Assembly (NCBI RefSeq): GCF_018812025.1
Contig: NC_063061.1
Location: 31,849,509-31,913,508 of the forward strand
Reading direction: 5' to 3'
DNA length: 64,000 nucleotides
DNA from: Megalobrama amblycephala
Taxonomy: Eukaryota; Chordata; Actinopteri; Cypriniformes; Xenocyprididae
A model generated the notes under the pieces. It did no database searches, was not told the origin of the DNA, and saw only the letters and a program-made list of their open reading frames with translations. A program made the position numbers and the translations under genes. This document shows, one piece after another, positions 1 to 10,528 of the stretch. Position 1 is the first letter of the stretch. Every line of letters begins with the position of its first letter.

Positions 1-2965
1 CAAACTTTAGTCAATTTTTTTTATTATTGTCATATTTTGCTAAAGTTACAATTTGGCGGTATGGCTCTGTTCTAAATTCACCGTCCTTTTCATGAGCTCC
101 ATGAAAGCCAAGACCGGGAGCAGCAGCAGCTTCTGGGGACAATCTCCCATTTTTTAACTGGGAGAGCAGCAGAAAATCCCCCTATTGAGAACAGAGCATG
201 CATCAATGACAACAGAATGACACTGATTAAGTTAGACACAAGTTTAAGGAGGAGCTGGGGAGGAGGAGGGTTGCAAGCAGCATGCAGTGGAAGCAGCCAA
301 GCAAGCAGAGAGACAGAAGCTGCGTTTAAGTAATGCGCCTTATTTTAGATCAGCTGATATGGGTAGGGTTGGAATTTATGAATCAGCTGATAGCGGAGCT
401 TGACTACGAGGCCTACCTGAACTAACGCAGAATGCTTGATTTATGGTAACGCTAACTAAATGATCCTTCTCATAATCTTAAAGACAGAAAAAAGACACTT
501 GTGTAATAATTTCAAACAGACTTTGGACTGAACAACACTGAATTGAAGCATAGAGTAAGTGCTCATGGGGTCTTTAATCTTGTCTGGAAATTTTCTCGCA
601 TTTTTTGAGCTGTGAACAGATATGTATAGGCTGCACATCATTGAAAACATTAAAGATACTCATTAATTTTATTTAAAAGTTGAAGTTAGTTATTTTGCAT
701 TTTTCAGAGCGATTTCTATCTTCCGGTTTTAAAAGCAAAGTCGGAGCAACGTCACAAAATCTGACGTCATCGTGTACCACTGGCAGGATTCAGAGTGCTG
801 ATTGACTCCAGTATGGGCTGGTCGAACATGCTGACATCAACAGTTTCTGCATTTATTCATGACGAAAAGCTCATTCAATCCAATCACTGCGCTGTAGTAT
901 GCATAAGATTATAATTGCAATATTATGCATGAGGAAGTATCACTTCTCTCGCCTCTGTCTCTGCTGTCATTCAGAGACATATCGTTGGTGTTTGTTTCCT
1001 CAGTGCTACAACACAAAAATGTGTTTTCCTGCAACACGACCAGAGCAGAGGTTTGGGTGCATGTGGATTGTTTTGCTAAAATCTACCAGCACAAATGGAA
1101 AATATGTTCGCATGAGATCGCATTACAGCGGATAATTCAAATGTCACAAAAGTGCTGTTCATTCATCTCTGCCTGCTCTGTGTTCGGACACGCAAGCCGC
1201 GTGTGTTTCCATCATTACAGCAGCACATGAGTGTTGTTTGTGTTTCGCCCATGATGCAGTCAGAACTGGAGTTTGAATACGAACACATCAAAAATACGAT
1301 TGTTATTCATTGCGGAGCTCCATGATGAGTTTAACAACACTAACCACGTGGATTATAGATCATATGCAGAATAAAGTATCTGTGTTTAAAGTTTTTATAG
1401 ACATATTTCACATATTCTCCTGCACCAAACATGAACCAACACGGTGTATGCACACATATGTCATCAAGTCTTCTTCAAATGAATTATATGTGCAAACTAG
1501 ACACTGATACAGTGGTGTAGCCTATCTGAACGCGATTATTCTGATACACAAAAGACTGATTTAGATTGAACATTCAAAGAATGGACAAAAATAAACTGTC
1601 TTTATTCTTTTTGTGTTAAATGGTTTCATGACACTTTAACATCAAGCACGTCCCACTCATTATATTCTCATTCATGCATTTCATAACTCTAAAGTGTCAA
1701 TAATGCAATATATTTACATACTGCAATATATAGCAAAGTCTCTAACGATAGACATTTTATTCCGTGGTAATGATATATATCGTCATACCATCCAGCCCTA
1801 CAGAGTGTTGGATCTGCACATCCCTACAGAGTCTGCTCCAGTATGCTCTCCAATGTCCGCTTCAACCCCATACTTCAGCCCAGAGAGCATTGCACTATCC
1901 ATAATGGCTCTAACATTTATGTGTGTCTGCACCATACACAGATCCTCACCAGCCCCTGAGTCCACTCCAGCCCATGAGCCCATTCCAACCTATGAGCCAG
2001 CTCCAGTGTCTGCTCCTCCCAAGAAAATTTGGGAGAAAATGTACAACCCCAGCCATAGCGTCCGAGCCTCACTGGCTCCCTGAATGGCCGGTGCCTCTCT
2101 GGCTTCCTGTATTGTCGGTACCGCCTAGGAGGCTTCCAGTCCTGCCTAAGCCATCCTGGCCACCCCCTTCTCCAGCCCCTCATCAGCCTCCTGAGCACCC
2201 ATCCCTCCATTATAATGTGTCGTTATAAGTCATCTTCAGTCATATCAATGCCTTTATGGATTTCTACCTCCACAACAGGACCAAACGTATCTTTTGCTTT
2301 CTCAATTTTCTCTTCTCCTATTCCTTTCTCATTACTGTCTTTCAGTTTTGTTTTTCTGATTAGCTCTTGGTTTACCACCCTCACCCACCTTGTCTTTTTC
2401 CTGTTGATTTTCACTTTCATCTTTATCTTTTCGTCCCTGTCCTTCAATATTCACTTTGAATTGTTTCATGTTCTATATTCTCTGGACACACATGGACAAG
2501 ATGTCCTCCTTGTCCACATTTGAAACATTTCATTGTTTCTGTTGTAGCGTAAAAATCAAACAATCAAATTAGTCAATCCTAAACTTAAATGCGAGATTTA
2601 ACACACTTGTCTTCAGAAAGAAACTATCTATCTTTTTAATATGTGAAACAACTTTCCAATACCTTGGCAATTGTCTTTCAATCACTTCATCTTTTATAAA
2701 AATTGGAATGTTTGACGACGCTTTTCCGCTGGTTGCATCAAAGACATTACCACTGTACAAGAATCATTTATCATGATTCCATTCGCGACAATCTCGCAGT
2801 TATAATTAGAAAGTTAAGTCTAGTTTTGTTTCTTTCATCTAGGAATAAAATAATCACACTTCATTCTTGACACTGACAATGGATGCATGAGAAAATCACT
2901 TTCTGGCTGTTCTAGAGAGATTAGTGAATATGTAGTCATAAAATAGTGAGATTAATAGAAGTTTT
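1..2965. other. Gene-free, repeat-derived stretch
   Basis: No convincing gene is visible. Short open frames occur but lack family signatures and splice logic. The end of a probable transposon lies near 1765-1798, where a sequence reading ATATCGTCATACCATCCAGC is followed by CCCT. From about 1800 to 2215 the plus strand is rich in Pro and Ser codons (frames ending at 2083 and 2228). This could be a decayed repeat-encoded proline-rich frame. I do not recognise it. Confidence 0.4.
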
Positions 2966-3336
2966 GGTCCCACTTTATATTAAGTGGCCTTAACTACTAT
3001 GTACTTACATCAAAAAATAAGTACAATGTACTTATTGGGTTCATATTGAATTGCAAAACACTTTTGCTGATATTGAGGTGGGATACGGGTAAGGTTAGGG
3101 TAAGCTTTGGTGGTATGGGTAGGTTTAAGGGTAGGGGTAAGGTGTAAGGGATGGGTCAACAGTGTAATTATGAATGTAATTACAGAAATTAATTACAGAT
3201 GTAATTACATGCAGGTGTTTTTAAAATATAAGTACAATGTAAAAACATGTATGTACACAATAAGTGCATTGTATCAAATGATTAATTAAAATGCAAGTAC
3301 ATAGTAGTTAAGGCCACTTAATATAAAGTGGGTCCG
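2966..3336. mobile_element. Non-autonomous DNA transposon (MITE), 371 bp
   Basis: The ends form inverted repeats of about 44 bp, starting GGTCCCACTTTATATTAAGT on the left and ending with its near-complement ATATAAAGTGGGTCC. It is flanked by a perfect 8-bp target duplication GAAGTTTT (2958-2965 and 3337-3344). The middle (about 3080-3150) is G-rich with telomere-like GGGTAAGG words. There is no coding capacity. The 8-bp duplication fits hAT or Merlin-like transposition; the superfamily is not decided. Confidence 0.85.
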
Positions 3337-3769
3337 AAGTTTTAATTAAGATATTGTACAAATAAACATATGAAGTTTGTGAATAAATTAATAAATAATC
3401 ATATTTTCACTCACAACAAAATGACAAAAAACAAACGTAATCTGCCAGTGCTGGTGCATAACACATAAATGCCATTCTGTCTCTCTCTTCTGCCCTGCAT
3501 CCACTGCCTGTACTACAAGTTCATCCTCTCTTCTACATCCATGATGTCTTCATTTTTTAAACAGATGTAAAATGCAGAACTGTATAGCATGACACAAATT
3601 CTGGTGCATAAAGGAAAGGAACCTCAAGGACTTTCAAGAAAATAGAGCACCACCTAGTTTTCAGCACCACCTAGTTGCCGTTGTCGCCTTTTGGCTTGCT
3701 TAGTTGGGGACACTTGACATTTGATATTTAGCAGTGCTTTGATCTGCCTGCATTGACACCATTTTCTTT

Positions 3770-3838
3770 ATCACTGTAAAGCTGCTTTGACACAATCTGC
3801 ATTGTAAAAAGTGCTATATAAATAAAGGGACTTGACTT
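3770..3838 (+). repeat. LINE/SINE 3' tail (L2-like)
   Basis: The sequence starting CACTGTAAAGCTGCTTTGAC and ending in TATATAAATAAAGGGACTTG resembles the 3' terminus shared by fish L2-type LINEs and the SINEs they mobilise. No LINE coding sequence is attached. The rest of 3345-3930 holds no gene I can see. Confidence 0.55.
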
Positions 3839-4046
3839 TTCAGAACCTCAAAAGCTCACTCCACAGCACTTCACGCTTTTTAAAGGTAGTGGTTAAATGC
3901 CTGCTGAACTGGTACATGTAGAGCAGTGTTTCCCAACATTTTTCTTACCATGGCACAGTTTTGATGAGTAAAAAAAATCCCATGGCACACCAGCACTAAA
4001 ATAACAAAATGACACAAACGTGAATTGCTTTAAAGCAAATGGCGGG

Positions 4047-4451
4047 CTGTTTGCGGGCTTTCTTGTGCATCATCTTTAGAAGAGGCTTCCTTCTGGGACA
4101 ACAGCCATGCAGATCAGTTTGATGCAGTGTGCAGCATATGGTCTGAGCACTGACAGGCTGACCCCCCACCCCTTCAACCTCTGCAGCAATGCTGGCAGCA
4201 CTCAAATGTCTATTTCCCAAACACAACCTCTGGATATGACGCTGAGCACGTGCACTCAACTTCTTTGGTTGACCATGGCAAGGCCTGTTCTGAGTGGAAC
4301 CTGTCCTGTTAAACCGCTGTATGGTCTTGGCCACCGTGCTGCAGCTCAGTTTCAGGGTCTTGGAAATCTTCTGATAGCTTACGCCATCTCTATGTAGAGC
4401 AACAATTCTTTTTTTCAGATCCTCAGAGAGTTCTTTGCCATGAGGTGTCAT
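4047..4451 (-). pseudogene. Tc1-like transposase N-terminal fragment
   Basis: From the ATG at 4451, 135 codons match the N-terminal DNA-binding half of a Tc1/mariner transposase. There are two helix-turn-helix (paired-like) units: residues about 8-50 contain the KISKTLKLSCSTVAKTIQRF segment, and residues about 62-120 follow. The match stops at KKARKQ, just before the catalytic DDE domain would begin. The frame then runs into unrelated DNA that reads toward a CAGTGTTTCCCAAC hAT-like end near 3929. Without a catalytic domain this is a dead relic. The reading frame extends upstream of the ATG to 4553, but that part shows no Tc1 similarity. Confidence 0.85.
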
Positions 4452-4851
4452 GTTGAACTTCCAGTGAGAGAGTGAGAGCGATAACACCAAATTTAACATA
4501 CCTGCTCCCCATTCACACCCGAGACCTTGTAACACTAATGAGTCACATGACACCGGGGAAAGAAAATGGCTAATTGGGCCCAGCTATTCGCTGTAGCAGC
4601 AGCTGTATAAAATGCAGAAACGTATTGACTGATGAAACTTGAAGACAAACACACAAATGCGACAAGATATGGTTTGTGTTTTTCAAGCCATCTCAAGGTA
4701 TTTATTGACAAAGTAATAATGTAGTGCTAATTGACAACCTTTTTAATGTTTTTGATAGAAGTCTCTTATGCTCGCCTAGTCTGCATTTATTTAATCAAAA
4801 GAATACAGTAAGAAATACAGTAATATTGCAAAATATTATTACAAATTAAAA

Positions 4852-5320
4852 AGTAATTTTTTTCCTGTGATGCAAAGCTGAATTTTTAACACCATTACTG
4901 CAGTCTTAAGTGTCACATGATCCTTCAGAAATCATTATAATACGATGATTTGCTTGTGGAAACCATGATACATTTTTTTTTCTGGATTCTTTGATGAATA
5001 GAAAGTTCAATAAGCAGCATTTATTTGCAATTTTTGTCACTGTCACTTTGATAAATTTAATCCATCTTTAATGAATAAAAGTATTCATATCTCTCTTTTT
5101 TTTAATCTTACCACAAATGTTTGAATGGTATCATGGTTTCCACAAAAATATGAAGCAGCACAACTGTTTTCAACATTGATAATAATCAGAAATGTTTCTT
5201 GAGCAGCAAATCATCATATTAGAATGATTTCTGAAGGATCAAGTGACACTGAAGACTGGAGTAATGATGCTGAAAAAAAATTCAGCTTTGATCACAGGAA
5301 TAAATTACATTTTACAATAT
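4852..5320. repeat. Fold-back repeat (imperfect inverted arms)
   Basis: Arms at about 4852-4972 and 5190-5320 are imperfect reverse complements. Both carry the words TGATCCTTCAGAAATCATT (left) or AATGATTTCTGAAGGATCA (right), and both contain CTGTGAT...AAAGCTGAATTTTT-type sequence. The loop is AT-rich. It is probably a degraded non-autonomous DNA element. No coding potential is seen. Confidence 0.6.
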
Positions 5321-5344
5321 ATTCACCAAGAAAACATCTATTTT

Positions 5345-5915
5345 AGGCCCCATCCACACAGAGACGTGTTTCTGTGTTTACACACAAATTTTGTATCGGA
5401 TAGGCATTTCGTCCACACGGATCTGGCGTTTTCGGAAGGTGAAACCACTATTTTTTGAAACCGGGTCCCAGAGTGGATAAATCTGAAAACGCCGCCTTTG
5501 CGTTTTCGTGTGTACAGCCAATCCGTATATTTTGTGAAACGATGATGTCATCACCCCATGTGTTGACCCTAGTCAGTCACTGCTAACAGCACAAAACAGC
5601 AACAACAACAACAACAATAGAGTACTATATGCTTCTGCAGAAGCTACCGTGCCTAAAGCTTCATTAAAGTAAAGCTTTATTTCTAAGCTTTACTATAGTT
5701 TGTATACAGCACGCAAGGTTTATTCGCATGCTCCAAGTCTTATTCTCTGTTTTAAGTGTATCTCTGTGGCAGAATTACAGTGCCACATACTGATCTGGCA
5801 TGTATACTACATTGTTTTGAGTCGTTTCAGTGGTTTCGTGTGGACCCAGATATTTCTTGAGACGAGGAAAAAAAAGATCAAATAGGGTAAGCTCAGGCTT
5901 TGTGTGGACGTAGCC
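5345..5915. repeat. Probable non-autonomous DNA element with short TIRs
   Basis: The left end AGGCCCCATCCACACAGAGA and the right end TTTGTGTGGACGTAGCCTT are imperfect inverted repeats. The interior has 'fitted' words such as TCCACACGGATCTGGCGTTT. No clean target duplication could be assigned. 5916-6160 is further AT-rich repeat with no gene. Confidence 0.5.
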
Positions 5916-6341
5916 TTAAATTGTAATAACATTTCACAATATTACTGTTTTACAGCATTTTTTGATTAAATAAATCCAGCCTTGGTGAGCAGAAGAGACA
6001 TATTTCAATAGTACAATTACAATTGTAATGTTTCCAAACTTTTGATAGGTACTGTATTTTCTGCCTTATTCTGTGATTTTTATTTTATTTTATTTTATTT
6101 ATTTTTTTACATTGTATTAAATCCATTGGAACTTAATGCTCAAGTGTTTGTATTGACAGTTTGTTTGTCAGTGCTGAAACTCTTTATATAAAGTAACATT
6201 TATAGACAGTTCAGACTTTTAGACAGTAATCTATTGCAAATTTCAAACACGCATTATTCCTCATTAATAGATGTTCATATGTTAATGATTCTTCATGAAC
6301 TTCATCTTAATTCATACGCTGAAGTTTGAGAATTATTGGAA

Positions 6342-7642
6342 TCACATTCTGCAAAGCTCTTGTTCTCTTAAGGGAAACAGTAGGAAACCACTGAAAGTGT
6401 TGTGGTTATTTTCATTATCTGCTATCCTTCTGCCAGACCAAAGTCTCACATAGACAACATCTCCAACCTCCAGGATCAACACAACTCCATTTGAGGAGTT
6501 TATCACTTTCTGAGCCTGAACATCATGGGCTACAACCATGTGCTCTCCATTCTTGAAAATGGATGCAGTTGATTGAATTCCACCATGACCAAATACAGAG
6601 ACTCTGAACATGTACGCTCCTTTCAGTGGGGCTGTGAAAATACCTGAATCAAATAACAAGAGATACAGAATCAGCTGTTTTCATGTATGATTGCTCAATT
6701 ATCAAACACACTGTGTAATAGTTTTGAGAGATGGCAGATCATTTAATTCTCCTATACACATTACACAACTGCAGAGAGGTCTGAATGGAGCAGAAGGTTT
6801 AAGACTCCATTTCATTGATAATTACCTGTAACTGGGTTGTAGGCGTTCCCTATGTTTGTGAAGACGTTCCTGTAGGTTAGTGTGATTTCAGTGGTAAAAG
6901 GACCAACATATCCACTGCCAGATTGCATCAGTCCAGCTGAAAAAGCTATTTCTCTGTCTGTTAATGAAAAACATAAGCAATGTTGTGATGTATTACTGTA
7001 TTACACTGAGAATGTATAGACTGATTTTAACATCATTCAAGCAAGTAAGATTTGACATTTCTGTGAAGGAAAAAAGACCAGGTGACATTTACACTACTAA
7101 TTCTAATAGATAATCTAAACAATTTACACAGTATACACTTAACTTTAACTTTTAGACTATACAATGTATTGCATTTGTGTTTTTCTTTGAGGATCATTGA
7201 TAAAAGAGTGAATGTTTTGGTGAGGTACCATAATTTTTTTTTTCAGCTCTTCCAGGATAAATGTCTGTTGTTCCCTCAGTTGTGTCTCTAAAGCTCTGAT
7301 GTTTTCTTTCTGCTCTGTAACGGTGGCGGTCAGTTCTCTGATGTTTTCTTTCTGCTCTGTAACGGTGGCGGTCAGTTCTCTGATGTTTCCTTTCTGCTCT
7401 GTAACGGTGGCGGTCAGTTCTCTCAGTGCTGCATGGATGTCAGGGATGCCCAGATCACAGTATTGTTGGCTGTCAGTTGAAGCTTCAGCTCTCAAAGTGT
7501 CTGTTCGAGGTGGATTCTGTCTTCCGTCCTTAGAGCTGATCTGTTGACTGATCTCATTCTCATTGAGTCCTCCATCTACCTGCTGCTGGACGACAAACAC
7601 AAAGGTTTCCAACAGCAGCAGTATACATACTAAAGCCTTCAT
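6342..7642 (-). pseudogene. C1q-domain secreted protein, copy A (probably damaged)
   Basis: By comparison with the intact copy at 32431-33853 the exons are: exon 1 7229-7642 (signal peptide MKALVCILLLLETFVFVVQQ, then three 14-residue RELTATVTEQK-type repeats likely to form a coiled coil), exon 3 6826-6957 and exon 4 6342-6643 (together the C1q domain, ending REQELCRM). Exon 2 is broken. Its acceptor at about 7061 is kept, but after AAATGTCAAATCTTACT (to about 7044) some 45 bases present in copy B, including the splice donor, are missing. Exon 1 also ends in phase 0 (414 nt to the donor GTACCT, beside a 10-A run), whereas exon 3 needs phase 1. Skipping exon 2 would therefore hit TAG four codons into exon 3. 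I infer a pseudogene or a secreted coiled-coil-only product. An unannotated alternative donor could rescue it. C1q-like family members are secreted lectin-like or complement-like proteins. Confidence 0.7.
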
Positions 7643-7699
7643 TCTTCACTGATGTTTGTTTCCAGCTCTTGCTCTGTCATCCCCACAGCCTCTCATGTT

Positions 7700-7708
7700 C
7701 CTTTTATA
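7700..7708 (-). promoter_or_regulatory. TATA box of C1q-like copy A
   Basis: The minus strand reads TATAAAAGG 58 bases upstream of the ATG at 7642, which leaves room for a short leader. The same box sits at the same distance in copy B (33910-33918), so it was kept after duplication. Confidence 0.65.
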
Positions 7709-8035
7709 GTGTCCTGATTTACTGTTTTGTACATGACCCATATTGCTTCAGATAAAGAAAAGTAATTAAAATTGATTATGAATCATAAACAAAGGGATGT
7801 TCCAGGCTCAACAGAAGTTTATCTCTTTATCTGATTCCTCTCTCAGCGGTCGGTAACCTTATAGCACGTGAAGGGAAAAATCATAGAAACCTCCGGTCGC
7901 GTGAATGGATTGTCTTATCTGCACGCTAGCTCCTGGGTTGATTCCAGGATTTTTTAAATGGGGGGAACCGGTCAGAAGGGCTATGGGAAATCAGAAAACT
8001 GGAAATAAATATTGGCTTAGAAAACATGAAGCACG

Positions 8036-8232
8036 ATAACAATATATTGCCAAAAGTTTTGGGATGCCTGCCTTTACGTGCACATGAACTTTAATGATAT
8101 CCCATTCTTAATCTGTAGGGTTTAATATGGAGTTGGCCCACCTTTGCAGCTATAACAGCTTCAACTGTTCTGGGAAGGCTTTCCACAAGGTTTAGGAGTG
8201 TGTTTATGGGAATTTTTGACCATTCTTCTAGA
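8036..8232. mobile_element. Tc1-type element, left part of a split copy
   Basis: The terminal sequence (ATATTGCCAAAAGTTTTGGG...) followed by TGGAGTTGGCCCACC and GGAAGGCTTTCCACAAGG is characteristic of a common fish Tc1-like element. It breaks off at about 8232, where a CAGTGGTTCTCAACC end begins. The continuation in the same orientation appears at about 19510-19830. I infer that one Tc1 copy was split by later insertions totalling about 11 kb. Two independent fragments remain possible. Confidence 0.55.
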
Positions 8233-10053
8233 ACAGTGGTTCTCAACCTTTTTTGGGCCAGCGCCCCCTATCCATTATCCAGGTCCCTTACCCCCCCTGA
8301 TTATTATTCTGTTTTAATAATAATAATAATAATAATATGTATTATTCACGTCCTTATTTTTTTCTTATTATTATTATTAATAAATCCGTAACTTTTTTTC
8401 TATTTAAAATGTACAACACTTATATAATGAGCGAGAACATTATGAATCCATTTTCCAAACCGTGTTTTTGTCTTATCCTGAATCACTATGGTACACCTAT
8501 AATAAGTGTTTATATTGGAAGACTGGTTTGAGTCGGCACCGCGGAGTAGGCTGCCTGCGCAGTATGATGCCTGCAATTTTGTTTATTTACCGCTAGAGCT
8601 CCAAAAGTTACAGACTGCAGCTTTCATATATAATTAAAAAGCATGTGACTGAAAGCCAAATAACAGATTTGATTTGACTGAACAGTGGCAGGGCTTAATT
8701 TGTGCTGGAACAAGCCGGATCCAGAACCTCATATGGGGATCTCCCTCTCATATAACACCAAAAGTGGTCCATGCCGTGTTTTGTGTTTACAGACACATAA
8801 GCAAAATATAAAGTAGTGGCTGTCAAATCTTTTTTTAAAGAGCAACCCTTTTTTTTTTTTTTTTTTCTTTTTTTTAATTGACGCGACCAAACCAAGCCAA
8901 GCATAAGAATACTAAAATATATAATATACATATATAGAACAAGAATAAAAACTTATATGTAGCTATAAACAAGCCAAAATGCCAAAAATTAATTTGAAGC
9001 GAATCTGAAAGTAAAAACCAGTGTTCTCACGCAGCCTACCTCTCTCACTTAGCACGAATTCAAATGTTTCCATATTAGCAATGTATTGGATGCTGAATTA
9101 TCAATTATTATGTAAACTAGGATTTGTACTTCACTCCCGTTTCCATATCGACGAAAAAAATCATCCTCTTCACATAAGCAAAAATGTGCTTGGCAGGACC
9201 AGTTTCAGCGGTGGTCACGCTGAATGCCACATATAGGATACTACGGAGTATTTAAAATGAGCAGTGTACATTTTTATATGTTTGGGTGACTGTATTTTAT
9301 TTTGATGATGAAAAGGCTATGATGTCAAGTTTGTAGTGCTAGACGAGAGACGTGTGTGCGCACGAGAGGCGCCGGCGCGAGCACTTCAACTGTTTCCTTA
9401 TACAGGAAGAAACAACTTAAATACTCCGTAATTTACAGATATGATTAAGACATCATTCGACTACAAAGTTAACTTTTATTTGTGTACACTCAGCACTAAA
9501 AACAGGGCATTATGCTTTTGCAAAATAAAGAAAACAAGATGCACTGTGGAGCCCCGCGCCTCGCAAAAATGAATCAAACTCAGCAGCATAGGCTACTATT
9601 TGTCATTTGAGTTTTTTCTTTCGCTTTGTTAATCAGTTAAGTCAAATATATTTTGTTTATTTATTCATTTTAGACTATGATTGTATGAAAACAAATTTTG
9701 TTATTTTAATTTTATTTTTTAACATAGGCTAACTTACACAAACTATATGATTCCTGTCAACCCATTTTTAAGTTTCGTGACACAGGGTTTGAAAACTTGT
9801 GATATAAAGAATACATATAAACTTCAATGTTTTATATAACCTATAAACTTCGATGACGATGTTTTCTTAAACTTAAGCATGCAAGTCGCATACTTCGCAT
9901 TATATAGCCTATTGGAAGGGAACTTGTGATGGAGACTTCAGAGAGAACTGTTTGTGTTGTTGGACATCGTTTTATTAAAATGCTGTGAGGAGACGCAGAA
10001 GAACTGATGAAATACGGGTGGTTAAACGCATACATGCCTCCACATGAACGTGC
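8226..10053. other. hAT-like end and gene-free repeat body
   Basis: It starts with CAGTGGTTCTCAACC, a hAT (Charlie-like) terminus that overlaps the break of the Tc1 copy. The matching right end was not found. It includes an AAT microsatellite (about 8318-8338), a poly-T run (8843-8877) and, at about 9405-9560, a module shared with three other repeats in this window (see findings). No gene is visible. Confidence 0.5.
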
Positions 10054-10512
10054 TGTCACGGTTCATGGGTTCACTTACTCGCCCTCGTGTGGTTGTGGTG
10101 TGTGTTGCACTGAGTGAGTGATTGTGTGGGCGTCACCCACCTGTCTGATTGTGATGTGCTGCCAGCCGTGTCTTGTTCAGTGTTTGCTATTTAATGTGTG
10201 TGTCTACATGGTGTCTTTGTCAGTTCGTTGCAGGCTGTCCCGCTGTCGTGTTTCTGTGTTTCACCTCCTGTTATCCTGGGGTTCTGGATCTCCGTCTTGT
10301 GCCTGCGTCTGGGTTGGATTATTCCTTGGCTTCTGATACCCATTGTAGCCCTGCGCCACCCGATTCATCTGTTTCAACACATCACGGCGTCAGCTCGTCT
10401 TTGTGACTGCAACGACTGTCCTGTTTGGAGTGAAGTTATTGTACAGCGTATTCTGTCAATAAATCCTGTTTTACTTGCACTTGGATCCTCTCTCTGTGTT
10501 CATTTCCTGACA
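10054..10512 (+). repeat. 5' LTR of gypsy element
   Basis: 459 bp, TG...CA termini. An AATAAA signal lies near 10459. An 11-base segment at 10219-10229 (GTCAGTTCGTT) is complementary to the sequence just past the LTR (10514-10524), which suggests that R starts at about 10219. Confidence 0.93.
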
Positions 10513-10513
10513 G

Positions 10514-10524
10514 AACGAACTGAC
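10514..10524 (+). promoter_or_regulatory. Primer-binding site, self-priming type
   Basis: AACGAACTGAC begins one base after the 5' LTR. Its exact reverse complement, GTCAGTTCGTT, is present inside each LTR (10219-10229 in the 5' copy). In Tf1/sushi retrotransposons the 5' end of the transcript folds back to prime minus-strand synthesis with an 11-nt match instead of a tRNA. The match length and position here fit that mechanism. Confidence 0.75.
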
Positions 10525-10528
10525 CAAG

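Noticed and set aside
899..1230. Overlapping plus-strand open frames of 78-101 codons
   Set aside because: Low-complexity translation without family motifs, conserved starts or splice context, in repeat-derived DNA.
1694..2523. Pro/Ser-rich open frames that could suggest a structural protein
   Set aside because: Composition alone explains them. Both strands are open over parts of the region, and no domain can be recognised.
8318..8340. Possible promoter or origin-like AT tract
   Set aside because: It is an AAT microsatellite inside a repeat.
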